40,909 nucleotides of DNA from Desulfarculaceae bacterium (GCA_021737145.1 JAIPEN010000020.1:1-40909); one strand, 5' to 3'; shown: positions 1-10,071, counted from the first letter of the stretch. The notes: a model not told the origin generated them from the letters alone. Translations and numbers: made by a program.

Positions 1-253
1 AGGGCTCGTAGATGGAAACGTGGAAGCAGCCGTGCAAATAGGCGTCGGCCTGCTCCTTGATGGCCGCCACCACCTTGGGATGGCGGTGGCCCACGTTGTT
101 GACCCCGATGCCCCCGGCGAAGTCGATGTACTGGTTGCCCTCGGGGTCCCAGATCAGGGCCCCCTCCGCCTTGGCCATCACCACCGGGGTCACGTTGCCC
201 ACGCCGAGCGGGATGGCCGCGGCGCGGCGCTGGCGAATCTGCTGGTTGTCCAT
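1..253 (-). CDS. gabT: 4-aminobutyrate aminotransferase family protein (N-terminal part; cut by window edge)
   Basis: Class III PLP-dependent aminotransferase; only the first ~84 residues are in the window. Reading the minus strand from ATG at 253 gives a start MDNQQIRQRRAAAIPLGVGN, then VWD-like 'IWDPEGNQYIDFAGGIGVNNVGH' split over residues ~34-56 and HPKVVAAIKEQ, which match the N-terminal pattern of bacterial GabT proteins (GABA + 2-oxoglutarate to succinate semialdehyde + glutamate). A GGGAG ribosome-binding site lies just upstream. It begins 35 bp after the M20 deacylase stop, so it probably belongs to the same operon, transaminating an amine released after uptake and deacylation. The catalytic lysine is outside the window, so the exact substrate (GABA, ornithine-like, other omega-amines) is open. 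Confidence 0.8.
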   Translation of the reverse strand, partial: MDNQQIRQRRAAAIPLGVGNVTPVVMAKAEGALIWDPEGNQYIDFAGGIGVNNVGHRHPKVVAAIKEQADAYLHGCFHVSIYEP

Positions 254-288
254 ATCGCTCTCCCTTGCCATAAGGGTGAAGAGTTGGG

Positions 289-1563
289 TCAGTCTCGCAC
301 CCCGCACCATTCGGCCATGGTCAGGGCCAGAACCTTGCAAGTGGCCGCCACGCTGGGCAGCTCGACGTATTCATCGATGCCGTGGATGTTGCTGGCCACG
401 GGGCCGGTGCAGGCGGCGGCCATGCCGAAGTAAGGGGCGAAGCGCGAGTCGATGCCCGAGGCGCGGCCGATTATCGGCGCCTCCTGGCCCGAGATCTCCC
501 GCGCCGCCCGGCGCATGGTCCGCACAAAGGGATGCTCAGGGTCCTGCTGCCAGGGCTCGGCCTGCCATCCGAACCACTCCACGCTGGGCGGGTGCTCGGC
601 CAGCCAGGGGTCTTGCTGGGCCGCCTGGTTGATGCTGCGCCGGACCAGCTCGCGGATCTGCTCCATGGTCTCGCCGGGCGGGAAGCTGATGCGGCACTCC
701 ATGACCGCCTCGCCGGCCACGGTGGAGGGCCAGTCCCCGGCCCGCACCGTGCCCACGCTCAGGTGGCAGGCCCGGCCCGAGCCCCGCTCGAACAGGGGAT
801 AGCGCACCGTGGCCAAGCGGTGCTCGCCCAGGGCCTCCAGGGCCTGGTACAGGGGGATCAGCTTGCCAAAGGCGTTGACCCCCTGGTGGGCCAAGCCGCC
901 ATGGGCGGTGCGCCCCACCACCCGCACCCGGAACATGCAGATCCCGGCGTGGGCCACGGTCACGTTCATGCCGTGGGGCTCGGAACAAATCATGGCGTCG
1001 GCGGTGTGTCCGTCGGCCAGGCAGGCCAGGGTGCCCCCCGCGCCGCCGGCCTCCTCGTCGATCACGCTCATCAGGCGCACCGTGCCCGCCGGTCTCAGGC
1101 CCGCCTTGATCAGGGCGGCCAGGGCGTAATGGTTGGCCAGCAGGCCGGCCTTCATGTCGCCCGCGCCCCGGCCGTAGAGGCGCTCGCCTTCCACCTCGCC
1201 GCACCAGGGGTCGCGGCTCCAGGCCTCCACCGGCTCGGGCGATACCACGTCGATGTGGCCGTTGAGGATAAGGGAGGGCTTGTCCGGGTCGCCCGGCAGG
1301 GTGGCCACCAGATTGGGCCGCCCCACATAGGAGGCCCCGGTGTCGATAAAGGCGGGGTGCCCCCGCAGGGCCTCTATGTCCGGCAGCACCGTGCGAACCT
1401 CCAGGCCCATCCCCTGGTACAGGGAATTCATGTAGTCCTGGGCCCGGGCCTCATTGCCCACCACGCTGGGGATGCGCACCAGCTCTTGCAGGCAACGGAT
1501 GAGATCTGGGGTGAGCTCGTCCACGGCGGCGCGGATTTTTTCACTAAGCGTATTGAGTTCCAT
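289..1563 (-). CDS. M20 family metallopeptidase, ArgE/DapE-type deacylase
   Basis: Cytoplasmic zinc-dependent amidohydrolase of 424 aa, the usual length for the ArgE/DapE/CPG2 group. Metal-site residues are visible: H103 and D105 in NGHIDVV, D136 in GRGAGDMKAG, the E170-E171 pair in DEEAGG, E195 in CSEP and a late His near residue 394 in NIHGID. The lid/dimerisation domain lies between roughly residues 205 and 320. The family removes acyl groups from N-acyl amino acids or cleaves short peptides. It follows the ABC ATPase gene by 30 bp and precedes the GABA-type aminotransferase, so it likely processes the substrate brought in by the importer. N-acetylornithine or succinyl-DAP hydrolysis is less likely in this catabolic-looking context, but sequence alone does not settle it. 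Confidence 0.85.
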   Translation of the reverse strand: MELNTLSEKIRAAVDELTPDLIRCLQELVRIPSVVGNEARAQDYMNSLYQGMGLEVRTVLPDIEALRGHPAFIDTGASYVGRPNLVATLPGDPDKPSLILNGHIDVVSPEPVEAWSRDPWCGEVEGERLYGRGAGDMKAGLLANHYALAALIKAGLRPAGTVRLMSVIDEEAGGAGGTLACLADGHTADAMICSEPHGMNVTVAHAGICMFRVRVVGRTAHGGLAHQGVNAFGKLIPLYQALEALGEHRLATVRYPLFERGSGRACHLSVGTVRAGDWPSTVAGEAVMECRISFPPGETMEQIRELVRRSINQAAQQDPWLAEHPPSVEWFGWQAEPWQQDPEHPFVRTMRRAAREISGQEAPIIGRASGIDSRFAPYFGMAAACTGPVASNIHGIDEYVELPSVAATCKVLALTMAEWCGVRD

Positions 1564-1593
1564 GACGGTTGTTCCGTGCTGAGGCGGTGAAGG

Positions 1594-2571
1594 TTAGCCG
1601 CGGGCCAGGGGGTGGTGGCAGGCCACCCAGTGCCCGCTCTCCAGGGGCCGGAACTCCGGCTCCAGACGGCGGCAGTCGTCCTGGGCGTGGGGACAGCGGG
1701 TGTGGAAGCGGCAGCCCGGCGGCGGGTTCAGGGGGCTGGGCACGTCGCCGGAGAGGATCACCCGGTCCGCGGGCCGCCCCACCTCGGCCGTGGGCGCGGC
1801 CGAAAAAAGGGCCTGGGTGTAGGGGTGGCGCGGCCCGGAGTAGATGGCCTGTTTGGAGGCCAGCTCCATGAGCTTGCCCAGATACATCACCGCGATGCGG
1901 TCGCTGATGTGCTCCACCACGGCCAGGTCGTGGGAGATGAACAGATAGCTCAGGCCCATCTCCCGCTTGAGGCGGGCCAGCAGGTTGACCACCTGGGCCT
2001 GCACCGACACGTCCAGGGCCGAGAGGGGCTCGTCGGCCACCACCAGCTTGGGGCCCACGATCAGGGCCCGGGCGATGCCCAGGCGTTGGCGCTGGCCCCC
2101 GGAAAATTCGTGGGGGTGGCGGCCGTACTGCTCGGGCCGAAGGCCCACGGTCTCCATCATCTCCAGCACGCGGCGCTTGCGCTCGGCCTGGCTCAGCTCC
2201 TTGTTGCGCCGGAGGCCCTCGCCGATGATCTGGCCCACCGTGAGGCGCGGGTTGAGCGAGGACCAGGGGTCCTGAAAGATAATCTGCATCTCGCGGCGCA
2301 GCTTGCGCAGCTCGCCGCCGGAGAGCTTGGCCACGTCGCGGCCCTTGTAGCTCACCGTGCCCCGGGTGGCCTCGATGAGGCGCAGCACCAGGCGGCCGGT
2401 GGTGGACTTGCCGCAGCCCGACTCGCCCACGAAGCTCAGGGTCTCGCCCTGGAACAGGTCGAAGCTCAGGCCGTCCACCGCCTTTACCACCTCGCCGGAG
2501 CTGACGATGGAACGGCCCACCACGAAATATTTGGTCAGGTCCTTGACCTCTAGGATGGTTTGCTGTTTCAT
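1594..2571 (-). CDS. dppF: Peptide/nickel-type ABC importer ATP-binding protein, DppF/OppF type
   Basis: Cytoplasmic ATPase of 325 aa, second ATPase of a family-5 solute importer. Walker [10 protein letters not shown] at residues 49-57, ABC signature [15 protein letters not shown], Walker B with [12 protein letters not shown] and an H-loop ISHDLAVV are all present. The C-terminal extension after ~residue 235 contains the cysteine-bearing [15 protein letters not shown] segment typical of Opp/Dpp ATPases. It starts 7 bp after the DppD-type gene, in the same operon. The importer could carry di/oligopeptides or N-acyl amino acids; the adjacent deacylase favours an acylated or peptidic substrate. 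The symbol indicates subfamily, not proven substrate. Confidence 0.92.
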   Translation of the reverse strand: MKQQTILEVKDLTKYFVVGRSIVSSGEVVKAVDGLSFDLFQGETLSFVGESGCGKSTTGRLVLRLIEATRGTVSYKGRDVAKLSGGELRKLRREMQIIFQDPWSSLNPRLTVGQIIGEGLRRNKELSQAERKRRVLEMMETVGLRPEQYGRHPHEFSGGQRQRLGIARALIVGPKLVVADEPLSALDVSVQAQVVNLLARLKREMGLSYLFISHDLAVVEHISDRIAVMYLGKLMELASKQAIYSGPRHPYTQALFSAAPTAEVGRPADRVILSGDVPSPLNPPPGCRFHTRCPHAQDDCRRLEPEFRPLESGHWVACHHPLARG

Positions 2572-2578
2572 GGGCGGC

Positions 2579-3535
<957 letters not shown>

Positions 3536-3536
3536 G

Positions 3537-4358
3537 TCACTTCAGCCGGGGGTCGAGGACGTCGCGCAGGGCGTCGCCCAACAGGTTGAAGCCCAGCACG
3601 GCCAGAGTGATGGCCACCCCGGGGAACACGGTCATCATGGGGTTTTCCATCATGAAGTTGCGCGCGTCGGACAGGATGTTGCCCCAGGAGGGCGCCGGCG
3701 GGGGCGCCCCCAGGCCCAAAAAGCCCAGGGAGGACTCGGCCAGGATGGCGTAGGCCAGGCTGGCCGTGGCCTGCACGATCAGGGGGGCGGTGCAGTTGGG
3801 CAGGATGTGGCGGAAGATGATGTATATGTTGCCGTTGCCCATGGCCCGCGAGGCCTCCACGAACTCCTTTTCCTTGAGCGAGAGCACCGAAGAGCGCACG
3901 ATGCGCGCGAAGCGCGGCACATAGACCACGCCCAGGGCGATGATCACGTTGTATAGGTTGGGCCCCAGGGCGGCCAAGATGGCTATGGCCAGCAATATGG
4001 CCGGGAAGGACATCAGCGCGTCCATGCAGCGCATGATCACGTTGTCCACCAGCCCGCCGAAATATCCCGCCGCCGCGCCGGTGGCCACCCCGCCCACCGT
4101 GGCCAGCACCACCGACAACAGGCAGATGTACAAGGAGATGCGCGAGCCGTAGATCACCCGGCTGTAGATGTCGCGGCCGTACTCGTCGGTGCCGAACCAG
4201 TGCTGGGCCGAAGGCGGGACCGCCTGGGCCTCCAGGTTGATGGTCAGGGGGTCGTGGGTGGCCAACAGGGGGGCGGCCAGGGCCACGGCGATGTTCAGGC
4301 CGATGACGATGACCCCGATGAGCCCGATCTTGTTCTTGAGCAGTCTTTTTAAAAACAT
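3537..4358 (-). CDS. dppC: Peptide/nickel-type ABC importer permease, DppC type
   Basis: Inner-membrane permease of 273 aa. It opens with [20 protein letters not shown] (first membrane span), followed by [20 protein letters not shown] and [18 protein letters not shown], the hallmark N-terminal segment of DppC/OppC subunits, and then five more predicted spans. The cytoplasmic EAA-type loop that contacts the ATPases is around [21 protein letters not shown]. It sits between DppB-type and DppD-type genes in the canonical B-C-D-F order. Confidence 0.92.
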   Translation of the reverse strand: MFLKRLLKNKIGLIGVIVIGLNIAVALAAPLLATHDPLTINLEAQAVPPSAQHWFGTDEYGRDIYSRVIYGSRISLYICLLSVVLATVGGVATGAAAGYFGGLVDNVIMRCMDALMSFPAILLAIAILAALGPNLYNVIIALGVVYVPRFARIVRSSVLSLKEKEFVEASRAMGNGNIYIIFRHILPNCTAPLIVQATASLAYAILAESSLGFLGLGAPPPAPSWGNILSDARNFMMENPMMTVFPGVAITLAVLGFNLLGDALRDVLDPRLK

Positions 4359-4374
4359 GGTGTCTTCCCGCCTC

Positions 4375-5319
4375 TTATTTGTATTCGATGCGGGGATCGA
4401 AAAAGCCGTAGAGCAGGTCCACGACCAGGTTGATCAACACGTAGACCAGGGCGATGAACAGGATGCAGCCCTGCACCACCGGGTAGTCGCGCATGTTGAT
4501 GGCCACCACCAGATACTTGCCCAGGCCGGGCAGGCTAAACACCGTCTCGGTTATCACCGCCCCGCCCAGGAGCATGCCGTACTGGATGCCGATGGTGGTC
4601 AGGGCCGGGGCGAAGGCGTTTTTCAGGGCGTGCTTGTTGATAACCTTCCACTCGCTCAGGCCCTTGGCCCGGGCGTGGGTCACGTATTCCAGGCGCAGCA
4701 CCTCCAGCATGGAAGAGCGCACCATGCGGGCCACCACCGCGGCCATGAACAGGCCCAGGGTCACCGCAGGCAGCAGCAAATAGCGCAGCCCTTCCCAGAA
4801 GTTCTCCCAGATGGCCACGAAGCCGGTGGAGGGGAACCAGCCCAGCTGCACCGAAAAGACCAGCAAGCAGAGGAGCCCCAGCCAGAAGCCGGGCACCGAG
4901 ACCCCCAGGATGGTGCCCAGCATGAACATGTAGTCGCTCTTGGTGTTGTGCTTGACCGCGGCCAGCACCCCCGAGGGGATGGAGACGATCAGCGAGAAGA
5001 CCAGGGCCAGGGTGGTCAGGGACAGGGTGACCGGGAAGCGGTCGGCGATGGAGGTGAGCACCGGCACCTTGGAGTGGATGGAGACCCCGAAGTCGCCGGT
5101 GAGCACCCTGCCCACCCACAGGAAGAACTGCTGGTACAGGGGCTGGTTAAGGCCCAGGGCATCGCGCAGCGCCTCCACGTCCTGGGGCGTGGCGTCGTTG
5201 CCCAGCATGACCAGGGCGGGGTCGCCGGGGATCATGTGGATCAAAAGAAAGACCATGACCGCCACCATGCCGATGGTGGGAATCAGGTAGATGATCCGTT
5301 TGAGAATGTATTTAAGCAT
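4375..5319 (-). CDS. dppB: Peptide/nickel-type ABC importer permease, DppB type
   Basis: Inner-membrane permease of 314 aa. The start MLKYILKRIIYLIPTIGMVA and the following HMIPGDPALVMLG motif are typical of DppB/OppB/GsiC subunits. Six membrane spans are predicted, with the EAA-like loop THARAKGLSEWKVINKHALKNA near residues 215-236 and the conserved terminal FDPRIEYK. It precedes the DppC-type gene by 16 bp and follows the binding-protein gene by ~70 bp. The two permeases should form the heterodimeric channel. Confidence 0.92.
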   Translation of the reverse strand: MLKYILKRIIYLIPTIGMVAVMVFLLIHMIPGDPALVMLGNDATPQDVEALRDALGLNQPLYQQFFLWVGRVLTGDFGVSIHSKVPVLTSIADRFPVTLSLTTLALVFSLIVSIPSGVLAAVKHNTKSDYMFMLGTILGVSVPGFWLGLLCLLVFSVQLGWFPSTGFVAIWENFWEGLRYLLLPAVTLGLFMAAVVARMVRSSMLEVLRLEYVTHARAKGLSEWKVINKHALKNAFAPALTTIGIQYGMLLGGAVITETVFSLPGLGKYLVVAINMRDYPVVQGCILFIALVYVLINLVVDLLYGFFDPRIEYK

Positions 5320-5388
5320 GGGTCACGGTCTTTTGGTTGCCGCCCCCCGGGCTCAGGAGGAACGCCCGGAGGGCGGCTGGTGATGGTT

Positions 5389-6960
5389 TTACTTGCTCAG
5401 CCAAACGCCCCACAGACGCGGCATGCCGGTGCTGAGCACCTGGTAGCCGTGCACGTAGTCGCGGAAGGCGTTGAGGTAGTTGTAGTTGCAGGAAATCACC
5501 CAGGGCACCTGCTCGATACAGATCTTGTGGATCTTCTCGAATATCTTCTGGCGCACCTTGAAGTCCGCGGTGGCCATGGCTTCCTGGCGAAGCTTCTCGG
5601 CCTCGGGGTAGACCTCCATGAACTTGTTGCGCTTCAGATAGGCGTAGGCCAGGGCGGGGTCGGGCATGGGCGCGGCCCCGAAGGTGTGGATCTGGGACTG
5701 CCCCTTGAGGTGCTTTTTCAAAAGCACCGGCCAGTCGATCACGTTGAGCTTGGCGTTGACCCCCAGGGCCTTGAGCTGGGCGTGCACGGCCACGGCCATG
5801 CGGTACATGTAGGAGTACTTCTTGGTGGTGTCCACCACCACCTCCTGGCCCTTGTAGCCGGACTCCTTCAACAGCTGCTTGGCCTTGGCCATGTCCGGGG
5901 CGTACCACTCCTTGAAATAGGGGGTGTAGTACTGGTTGGCCGTGGCGATGGCCGAGGGGTTGATGGTGGCGTAGCCCATGAAGGCGGCCTTGGCCATGGA
6001 CTTGATGCTCAGGGCGTAGGCGCAGGCCTGGCGGAATTTGAGGTTGTCCACCACCGGGCGGGTTACGCCGAAGTGGGCGCCCACCCAGACCAGGCCGGCC
6101 ACTTCCTGCACCACCATGCCCTGCTTGGAGTAGTCGCTCTTGTACTTTTTCATGTACTTCTGAGGGAAGGAGTGAACCAGGTCCACTTCCTTGTTGACCA
6201 GGGCCATCACCGCCACCGACTCCTCGGAGATGGGCAGGAAGGTGACCTTGTCCAAATAGGCGACGCGCTCACCGCCCATGCCGTCGCGGGCGCCGCTCTG
6301 GCCCTTATAGCCGGCGAACTTCTCCAGGATTACATGGCGGTCCGGCTTCCATTCCATGAACTTGAAAGGACCGGTGCCCACCGGATGGGTGATCTGGCCG
6401 CCCTGCTTTTCCACCTCGGCCTTGCACATGATGGCCATGACCGGGGCCACGTAGGCCAGGGAGTTGGGGAAGCCGGGGGAGGATTTTTTCATCAGGATGC
6501 GCACGGTGTACTTGTCCACCGCCTCGACCTTGGCCACGCCGGTGAACAGCTTGGCCCGGGCGCAGGTCTTGGGGTTCATCATGCGCTCCACCGAGAACTT
6601 CACGTCCTCGGAGGTGAGCTCGGCCCCGTTGTGGAACTTCTTGCCCTTGATCAGGTGGAAGGTGTAGGTCTTGTAGTCCTTGCTCGCCTCCCAGGACTGG
6701 GCCACCACCGGCACGATCTTGAGGTTGGTGGTGTAGGCCAACAGGGGCTCGAATACGTGGTTTAGCACCACCGCGTTGACCATGGCCGGGCTGGCCAGGG
6801 GGTCCACGCTGGTTATGTCGGTGTTAAGCCTGACCTTTATTTCGCCGCCGGCCTTGGGCTGGGGCGCAGCCCACAGGCTGCCCGCGCCGAGCAGCACCAG
6901 CGCCGCCACCAGACAGATGGCCACGCCGCGCATTTTCATCTTGCTCCGAATTGCTGACAT
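5389..6960 (-). CDS. ABC transporter substrate-binding protein, family 5 (peptide/nickel type)
   Basis: Periplasmic solute receptor of ~523 aa. I chose ATG at 6960 (MSAIRSKMKMRG) because an AAGGAG lies ~10 bases upstream; a longer reading frame opens at 7035, and ATG at 6939 is also possible. A signal peptide of basic start plus AICLVAALVLLGAGSLWA cleaves before APQPKAGG. Family-5 features follow: INTD-like 'LNTDITSVDPLASPAMVNA', 'KDYKTYTFHLIKGKKFHNGA' and 'SEDVKFSVERMMNP' near residues 80-120. No lipobox cysteine is seen, so it is probably soluble. It heads the transporter genes after the IclR gene and decides substrate specificity, which cannot be read from the sequence. Confidence 0.9.
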   Translation of the reverse strand: MSAIRSKMKMRGVAICLVAALVLLGAGSLWAAPQPKAGGEIKVRLNTDITSVDPLASPAMVNAVVLNHVFEPLLAYTTNLKIVPVVAQSWEASKDYKTYTFHLIKGKKFHNGAELTSEDVKFSVERMMNPKTCARAKLFTGVAKVEAVDKYTVRILMKKSSPGFPNSLAYVAPVMAIMCKAEVEKQGGQITHPVGTGPFKFMEWKPDRHVILEKFAGYKGQSGARDGMGGERVAYLDKVTFLPISEESVAVMALVNKEVDLVHSFPQKYMKKYKSDYSKQGMVVQEVAGLVWVGAHFGVTRPVVDNLKFRQACAYALSIKSMAKAAFMGYATINPSAIATANQYYTPYFKEWYAPDMAKAKQLLKESGYKGQEVVVDTTKKYSYMYRMAVAVHAQLKALGVNAKLNVIDWPVLLKKHLKGQSQIHTFGAAPMPDPALAYAYLKRNKFMEVYPEAEKLRQEAMATADFKVRQKIFEKIHKICIEQVPWVISCNYNYLNAFRDYVHGYQVLSTGMPRLWGVWLSK

Positions 6961-7105
6961 TCGCCGCTTGCTCCTTATGATAGGGTTCTCTCGCCGGAGG
7001 CGGGGCCGTTCCCGCCGGGGCCGGGGGCCGGGCAAGACCGCGCCGCGGCGGCCAAGGCCCTCGCTCCGGTGAACAAAATTTCCTGGTCCAAATAAAAAAA
7101 CTGTC

Positions 7106-7121
7106 CGGAGCCTAAACTCCG
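7106..7121 (-). terminator. Weak hairpin plus T-run between the IclR gene and the importer operon
   Basis: Read on the minus strand, CGGAG-TTTAGG-CTCCG overlaps the IclR stop codon and is followed a few bases later by seven Ts (7094-7100). The stem is only 5 bp, so this would be a leaky terminator or attenuator separating regulator from importer expression. Confidence 0.4.
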
Positions 7122-7951
7122 TCTTCGCCCACCAGGGGCGCGCCCGGGGAGCGGGGCTCCTCGGCGCTGCGTCCGGTGGCGATCTCCTCGGCGATGACCT
7201 TGGCCACCCAGGCGCGGCGCTCCGCGTCCATGCGCTGGGCTATGGCCGCCACGCTGATGGCCGCCTCCACGCGGCCTGACTCGTCGCGCACCGGACGGCC
7301 GAGGGCCACCGCCTCGGGAATGAACACGCCGCCGGTTTCGGAATAGCCCAGCTCCTGACAACGCCGGACCGATTCCCATACGTCATCGGCGGTGAAGTTC
7401 TTGTAGCGTCCGTAGCGCCGCTGGTTGGCCTGGATCACCGCCCCGCACTCCTTCTCGGGCAGGGTGGCCAGCAAAACGGTGCTGCCCGCGCCGATGCCCA
7501 GGGGGCTGCGCTGGCCCACCTCGTGGGTGAGGGTGCGGATGGGGAAGCTGCCCTCCACCCGGTCCACCACCAGGGCGTCGTAGCCCGAGCGGATCACCAA
7601 AAATACGGTGTCCTCGGTAATCAGGGCCACCCGCTCCAGGATGTGGCGGTAGCGGTCCCGGATCTGAAACTGATGGGCCGCGGCCCCGAAGTGATAGAGC
7701 TCCACCCCCAGGTGGTAGCGCTTGGTAATGGGGTTGTAGGAAAGCAGGCCCTCGGAGGCCAGGGCGCCCAGGGCCCGGCGGACGGTGGCGGTGTGCAGGT
7801 CGGCCTCGCGGGCCAACTGAGCCAGGCTCATGCCGCGCTCGTTGTTGTTCACCACCATGCGCAGCAGGCCGATGGCCCGGTGAATGGTCTGCGCGCCCCT
7901 CTGCGAGGAAGAGGCTGATTTCTTGCTGGATGATTTCTCGTCTTGCTTCAT
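7112..7951 (-). CDS. IclR family transcriptional regulator
   Basis: DNA-binding regulator of 279 aa. After a Ser/Lys-rich 20-residue lead comes the winged-helix domain: AIGLLRMVVNNNERGMSLAQ, then LAREADLHTATVRRALGALA as the helix-turn-helix, then EGLLSYNPITKRYHLG as the wing (~residues 25-90). The C-terminal effector-binding domain contains TEDTVFLVIRSGYDALVVDR, a Ser/Gly-rich PLGIGAGSTVLLA and the late segment VAAIAQRM. It is first in the importer operon and divergent from the acyl-CoA synthetase gene, so it probably controls both from the palindromic sites at 8024-8080. Ligand unknown; likely a catabolic intermediate. Confidence 0.92.
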   Translation of the reverse strand: MKQDEKSSSKKSASSSQRGAQTIHRAIGLLRMVVNNNERGMSLAQLAREADLHTATVRRALGALASEGLLSYNPITKRYHLGVELYHFGAAAHQFQIRDRYRHILERVALITEDTVFLVIRSGYDALVVDRVEGSFPIRTLTHEVGQRSPLGIGAGSTVLLATLPEKECGAVIQANQRRYGRYKNFTADDVWESVRRCQELGYSETGGVFIPEAVALGRPVRDESGRVEAAISVAAIAQRMDAERRAWVAKVIAEEIATGRSAEEPRSPGAPLVGEDGV

Positions 7952-7985
7952 GTGTCCTCGCTCCGCTGCCTGCTTTCAGGAAGAA

Positions 7986-8015
7986 AGCTTAGAGGCAGCC
8001 TGGCCATCCAGTCAA
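7986..8015 (-). promoter_or_regulatory. Candidate sigma-70 promoter for the IclR gene
   Basis: On the minus strand TTGACT (8010-8015) is followed after 18 bp by TAAGCT (7986-7991). The -35 is 5/6 and the -10 only 3/6. The paired operators begin about 9 bp upstream of the -35, a position that suits an activator or an autoregulator. Confidence 0.4.
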
Positions 8016-8023
8016 TAATTTTT

Positions 8024-8059
8024 TTACACATAGTTTATTTTTAATTACACATAGTGTAA
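8024..8059. promoter_or_regulatory. Paired operator-like sites in the IclR/acyl-CoA synthetase intergenic region
   Basis: The site TTACACATAGTGTAA at 8045-8059 is a clean inverted repeat (TTACAC-N3-GTGTAA). A degenerate copy TTACACATAGTTTAT lies at 8024-8038. The two are 21 bp apart, i.e. two helical turns. An adjoining imperfect palindrome TAACGACTT-N6-AAGTCATTA covers 8057-8080. This 365-bp intergenic stretch (7952-8316) also holds a stem CCCGGCA-N5-TGCCGGG at 8149-8167 and no gene. Confidence 0.6.
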
Positions 8060-8316
8060 CGACTTACAAAAAAGTCATTATTTGCGCCTGTTGAGAGCAT
8101 TTTTCTCCTTTTCTGGCTCACCTCGTAAACCGGACGTCCCCTTTTGCACCCGGCAAGACCTGCCGGGCGGGGGATTTCACCAAAACGCTTGGTTTGGAGA
8201 TGCGGGGTTCCTTTAGGGCTTGAGCCCCATGAGGGCAAGGTGCGATAACAGCCTAGGAGAGTTGTGAAAAATTCCCACAGCTTGAGGAATGCATTAAGAG
8301 CAAGGAGACCCAACCA

Positions 8317-9900
8317 GTGGAAAGCGCGCTTCCCCGAGTCAAGAAACCCTCTCCGCCCACCATGATCACCATGCTGCGGAGCATCCAGGCCAAAAACCCC
8401 CATGGCCCGGCTCTCATCTTTGACAACGAAACCACCACCTGGCGTCAGATGTGGTTGCGCAGCAACCGCCTGGCCAACGGTCTTTTGTCTTTGGGCATGC
8501 AAAAGGCGGATCGGGTGATGGTGCTCATGTCCAACTGCCCCCAATTCCCGGAAGCGGCCCTGGGCATCGCCAAGGCCGGCTGCGCCACCACCCTGTGCAA
8601 CTACCGGCTCACCCCGGCGGAGATCCAGTTTCAGATAAACAAGATCAAGGCCCGGGCGGTCATCGTGCGGGCCCTGCAATACGAGCTGGTCAAGCAGGTG
8701 CGGGACCAGACGCCCTCGCTGGAGCAGGTGATTTTCGTGGGCCAGGACTGCCCGCGGGATTGCACGCCCTACGAGGATTTCCTGGCCGCCAATTCCGACC
8801 AGGACCCCGCGGTGGAGGTGTTGGCCGAGGACATCAACACGGTGATGTTCACCTCCGGCACCACCGGCCTGCCCAAGGCCAGCGCGCGCACCCACGGCTC
8901 CACCTTCATGTCCTTTTTGGGGGTGAGCCTGGAGCACGGCCTGGCCCAGGGGGGCAAGCAGCTGGTGGCCGCGCCCATGTACGCGGCCGCGGCCTATGGC
9001 TTCATGTCGGCCGGGCTGCTCTCCGGAGTCCCGGTGGTTATCATGCCCTCTTTCGACCCGCCCCAGGTGCTGCGGGCCATTGCCGAGCACCAGATCGCCT
9101 GGACCTTCATGGTGCCCATAATGTGGGACTGGCTCCTGGACCATGCGGATGAGATGCAAGACCCGCCGGACGCCACCAGCCTGGTTTTGGCCCTGAGCTG
9201 CGGCGCGCCCCTGCACAACCGCACCGTGAAAAGGGTGATGGCCCACTTCCCCAACAGCGAAATGGCCAATTGGCTGGGGGCCTCCGAGCTGGGCTTCGTG
9301 AGCAACATCCGTTTTTCCGGCGGCCTCAAGGGCGAGGGCTGCATCGGCCAACCGGCGGCGGCCACCGAAATGGCCCTTTTCGACCAGCAGGGGCAACCCG
9401 TGGCCCCAGGCGAGGTGGGGATTCTCTACGTCCGGGGCATTGGCACCTTCGAGGGCTATTGGGACGACCAGGCCGGCACCCGGGAGGCGATCCTCGACAA
9501 CACCTGGGTGACCGTGGGGGACATGGCCCGCCAGGACCAGGAGGGCGACTTCTACCTGGTGGACCGGGCCAAGGACATGATCATCACCGGCGGCACCAAC
9601 GTGTACCCGGCCGAGGTGGAGCAGGTGCTCATGGAGATCCAGGGGGTCGGCGACGCGGCGGTGATCGGGGTGCCGGACCAGAAATGGGGCGAGTCGGTGA
9701 AGGCCGTGGTGGTCTTGGCCCCGGGCTCGGAGCTGGACGAGGCCGCGATCATAGCCCAGAGCCGCCAACACCTGGCCGGCTTCAAGGCGCCCAAGAGCGT
9801 GGATTTCGTGGAGGCCATTCCCCGCAGCCTCATTGGCAAGGCGCTCAAAAACAAGCTGCGCGAAAAGTACTGGCCCAAGGGGGAGTCCAACATTTCCTGA
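8317..9900 (+). CDS. AMP-dependent acyl-CoA synthetase/ligase (ANL superfamily)
   Basis: Activates a carboxylic acid as acyl-AMP and then acyl-CoA. The start is GTG at 8317, supported by AAGGAG at 8302-8307. The P-loop-like motif FTSGTTGLPKASARTHGS lies near residues 173-190, the adenine/hinge region has GDMARQDQEGDFYLVDRAKD, GGTNVYPAEVEQVL follows, and the catalytic C-terminal lysine is in PRSLIGKALKNKLRE. At 527 aa it has family length. The sequence resembles medium/long-chain fatty acid or aryl acid ligases; the substrate cannot be fixed. Its position divergent from the IclR gene suggests co-regulation with the peptide importer and deacylase, perhaps activating an acid released from an N-acyl substrate. 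Confidence 0.88.
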   Translation: MESALPRVKKPSPPTMITMLRSIQAKNPHGPALIFDNETTTWRQMWLRSNRLANGLLSLGMQKADRVMVLMSNCPQFPEAALGIAKAGCATTLCNYRLTPAEIQFQINKIKARAVIVRALQYELVKQVRDQTPSLEQVIFVGQDCPRDCTPYEDFLAANSDQDPAVEVLAEDINTVMFTSGTTGLPKASARTHGSTFMSFLGVSLEHGLAQGGKQLVAAPMYAAAAYGFMSAGLLSGVPVVIMPSFDPPQVLRAIAEHQIAWTFMVPIMWDWLLDHADEMQDPPDATSLVLALSCGAPLHNRTVKRVMAHFPNSEMANWLGASELGFVSNIRFSGGLKGEGCIGQPAAATEMALFDQQGQPVAPGEVGILYVRGIGTFEGYWDDQAGTREAILDNTWVTVGDMARQDQEGDFYLVDRAKDMIITGGTNVYPAEVEQVLMEIQGVGDAAVIGVPDQKWGESVKAVVVLAPGSELDEAAIIAQSRQHLAGFKAPKSVDFVEAIPRSLIGKALKNKLREKYWPKGESNIS

Positions 9901-9903
9901 GCA

Positions 9904-9919
9904 GCCCCGGCGCCGGGGC
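9904..9919 (+). terminator. GC-rich palindrome just after the acyl-CoA synthetase gene
   Basis: GCCCCGGCGCCGGGGC is a perfect 16-bp palindrome a few bases after the stop. There is no T-run, so it is at best a weak or factor-dependent termination or mRNA-stabilising structure. Confidence 0.25.
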
Positions 9920-10025
9920 CTGGCCGTGGCCGGCCCGCCGGGGCGGTCCGAATGTCCAGCCAAGGCCGCCAGCAAACCGGGGCCACAAATCCGACCAAAT
10001 GCCTGGTTTATCCCTATATTTTAAA

Positions 10026-10053
10026 GTATCATATATGTAGTAATCGGTATCAT
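10026..10053. promoter_or_regulatory. AT-rich upstream region with GTATCAT direct repeats, 21 bp apart
   Basis: GTATCAT occurs at 10026-10032 and 10047-10053 immediately upstream of the PEP-CTERM gene in an otherwise GC-rich setting. The two-turn spacing suggests a regulator site, but the motif is short and could be chance. Confidence 0.25.
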
Positions 10054-10071
10054 TAATATAGGGGAGTCGTC

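Noticed and set aside
4168..6765. 865-codon plus-strand open frame rich in His, Gly and Val
   Set aside because: It lies antisense to the clearly recognisable permease and binding-protein genes; its composition is that of a GC-rich shadow frame.
8041..9975. 644-codon minus-strand frame across the acyl-CoA synthetase
   Set aside because: Antisense shadow of a gene with intact motifs; His/Gly-rich composition and no ribosome-binding site.
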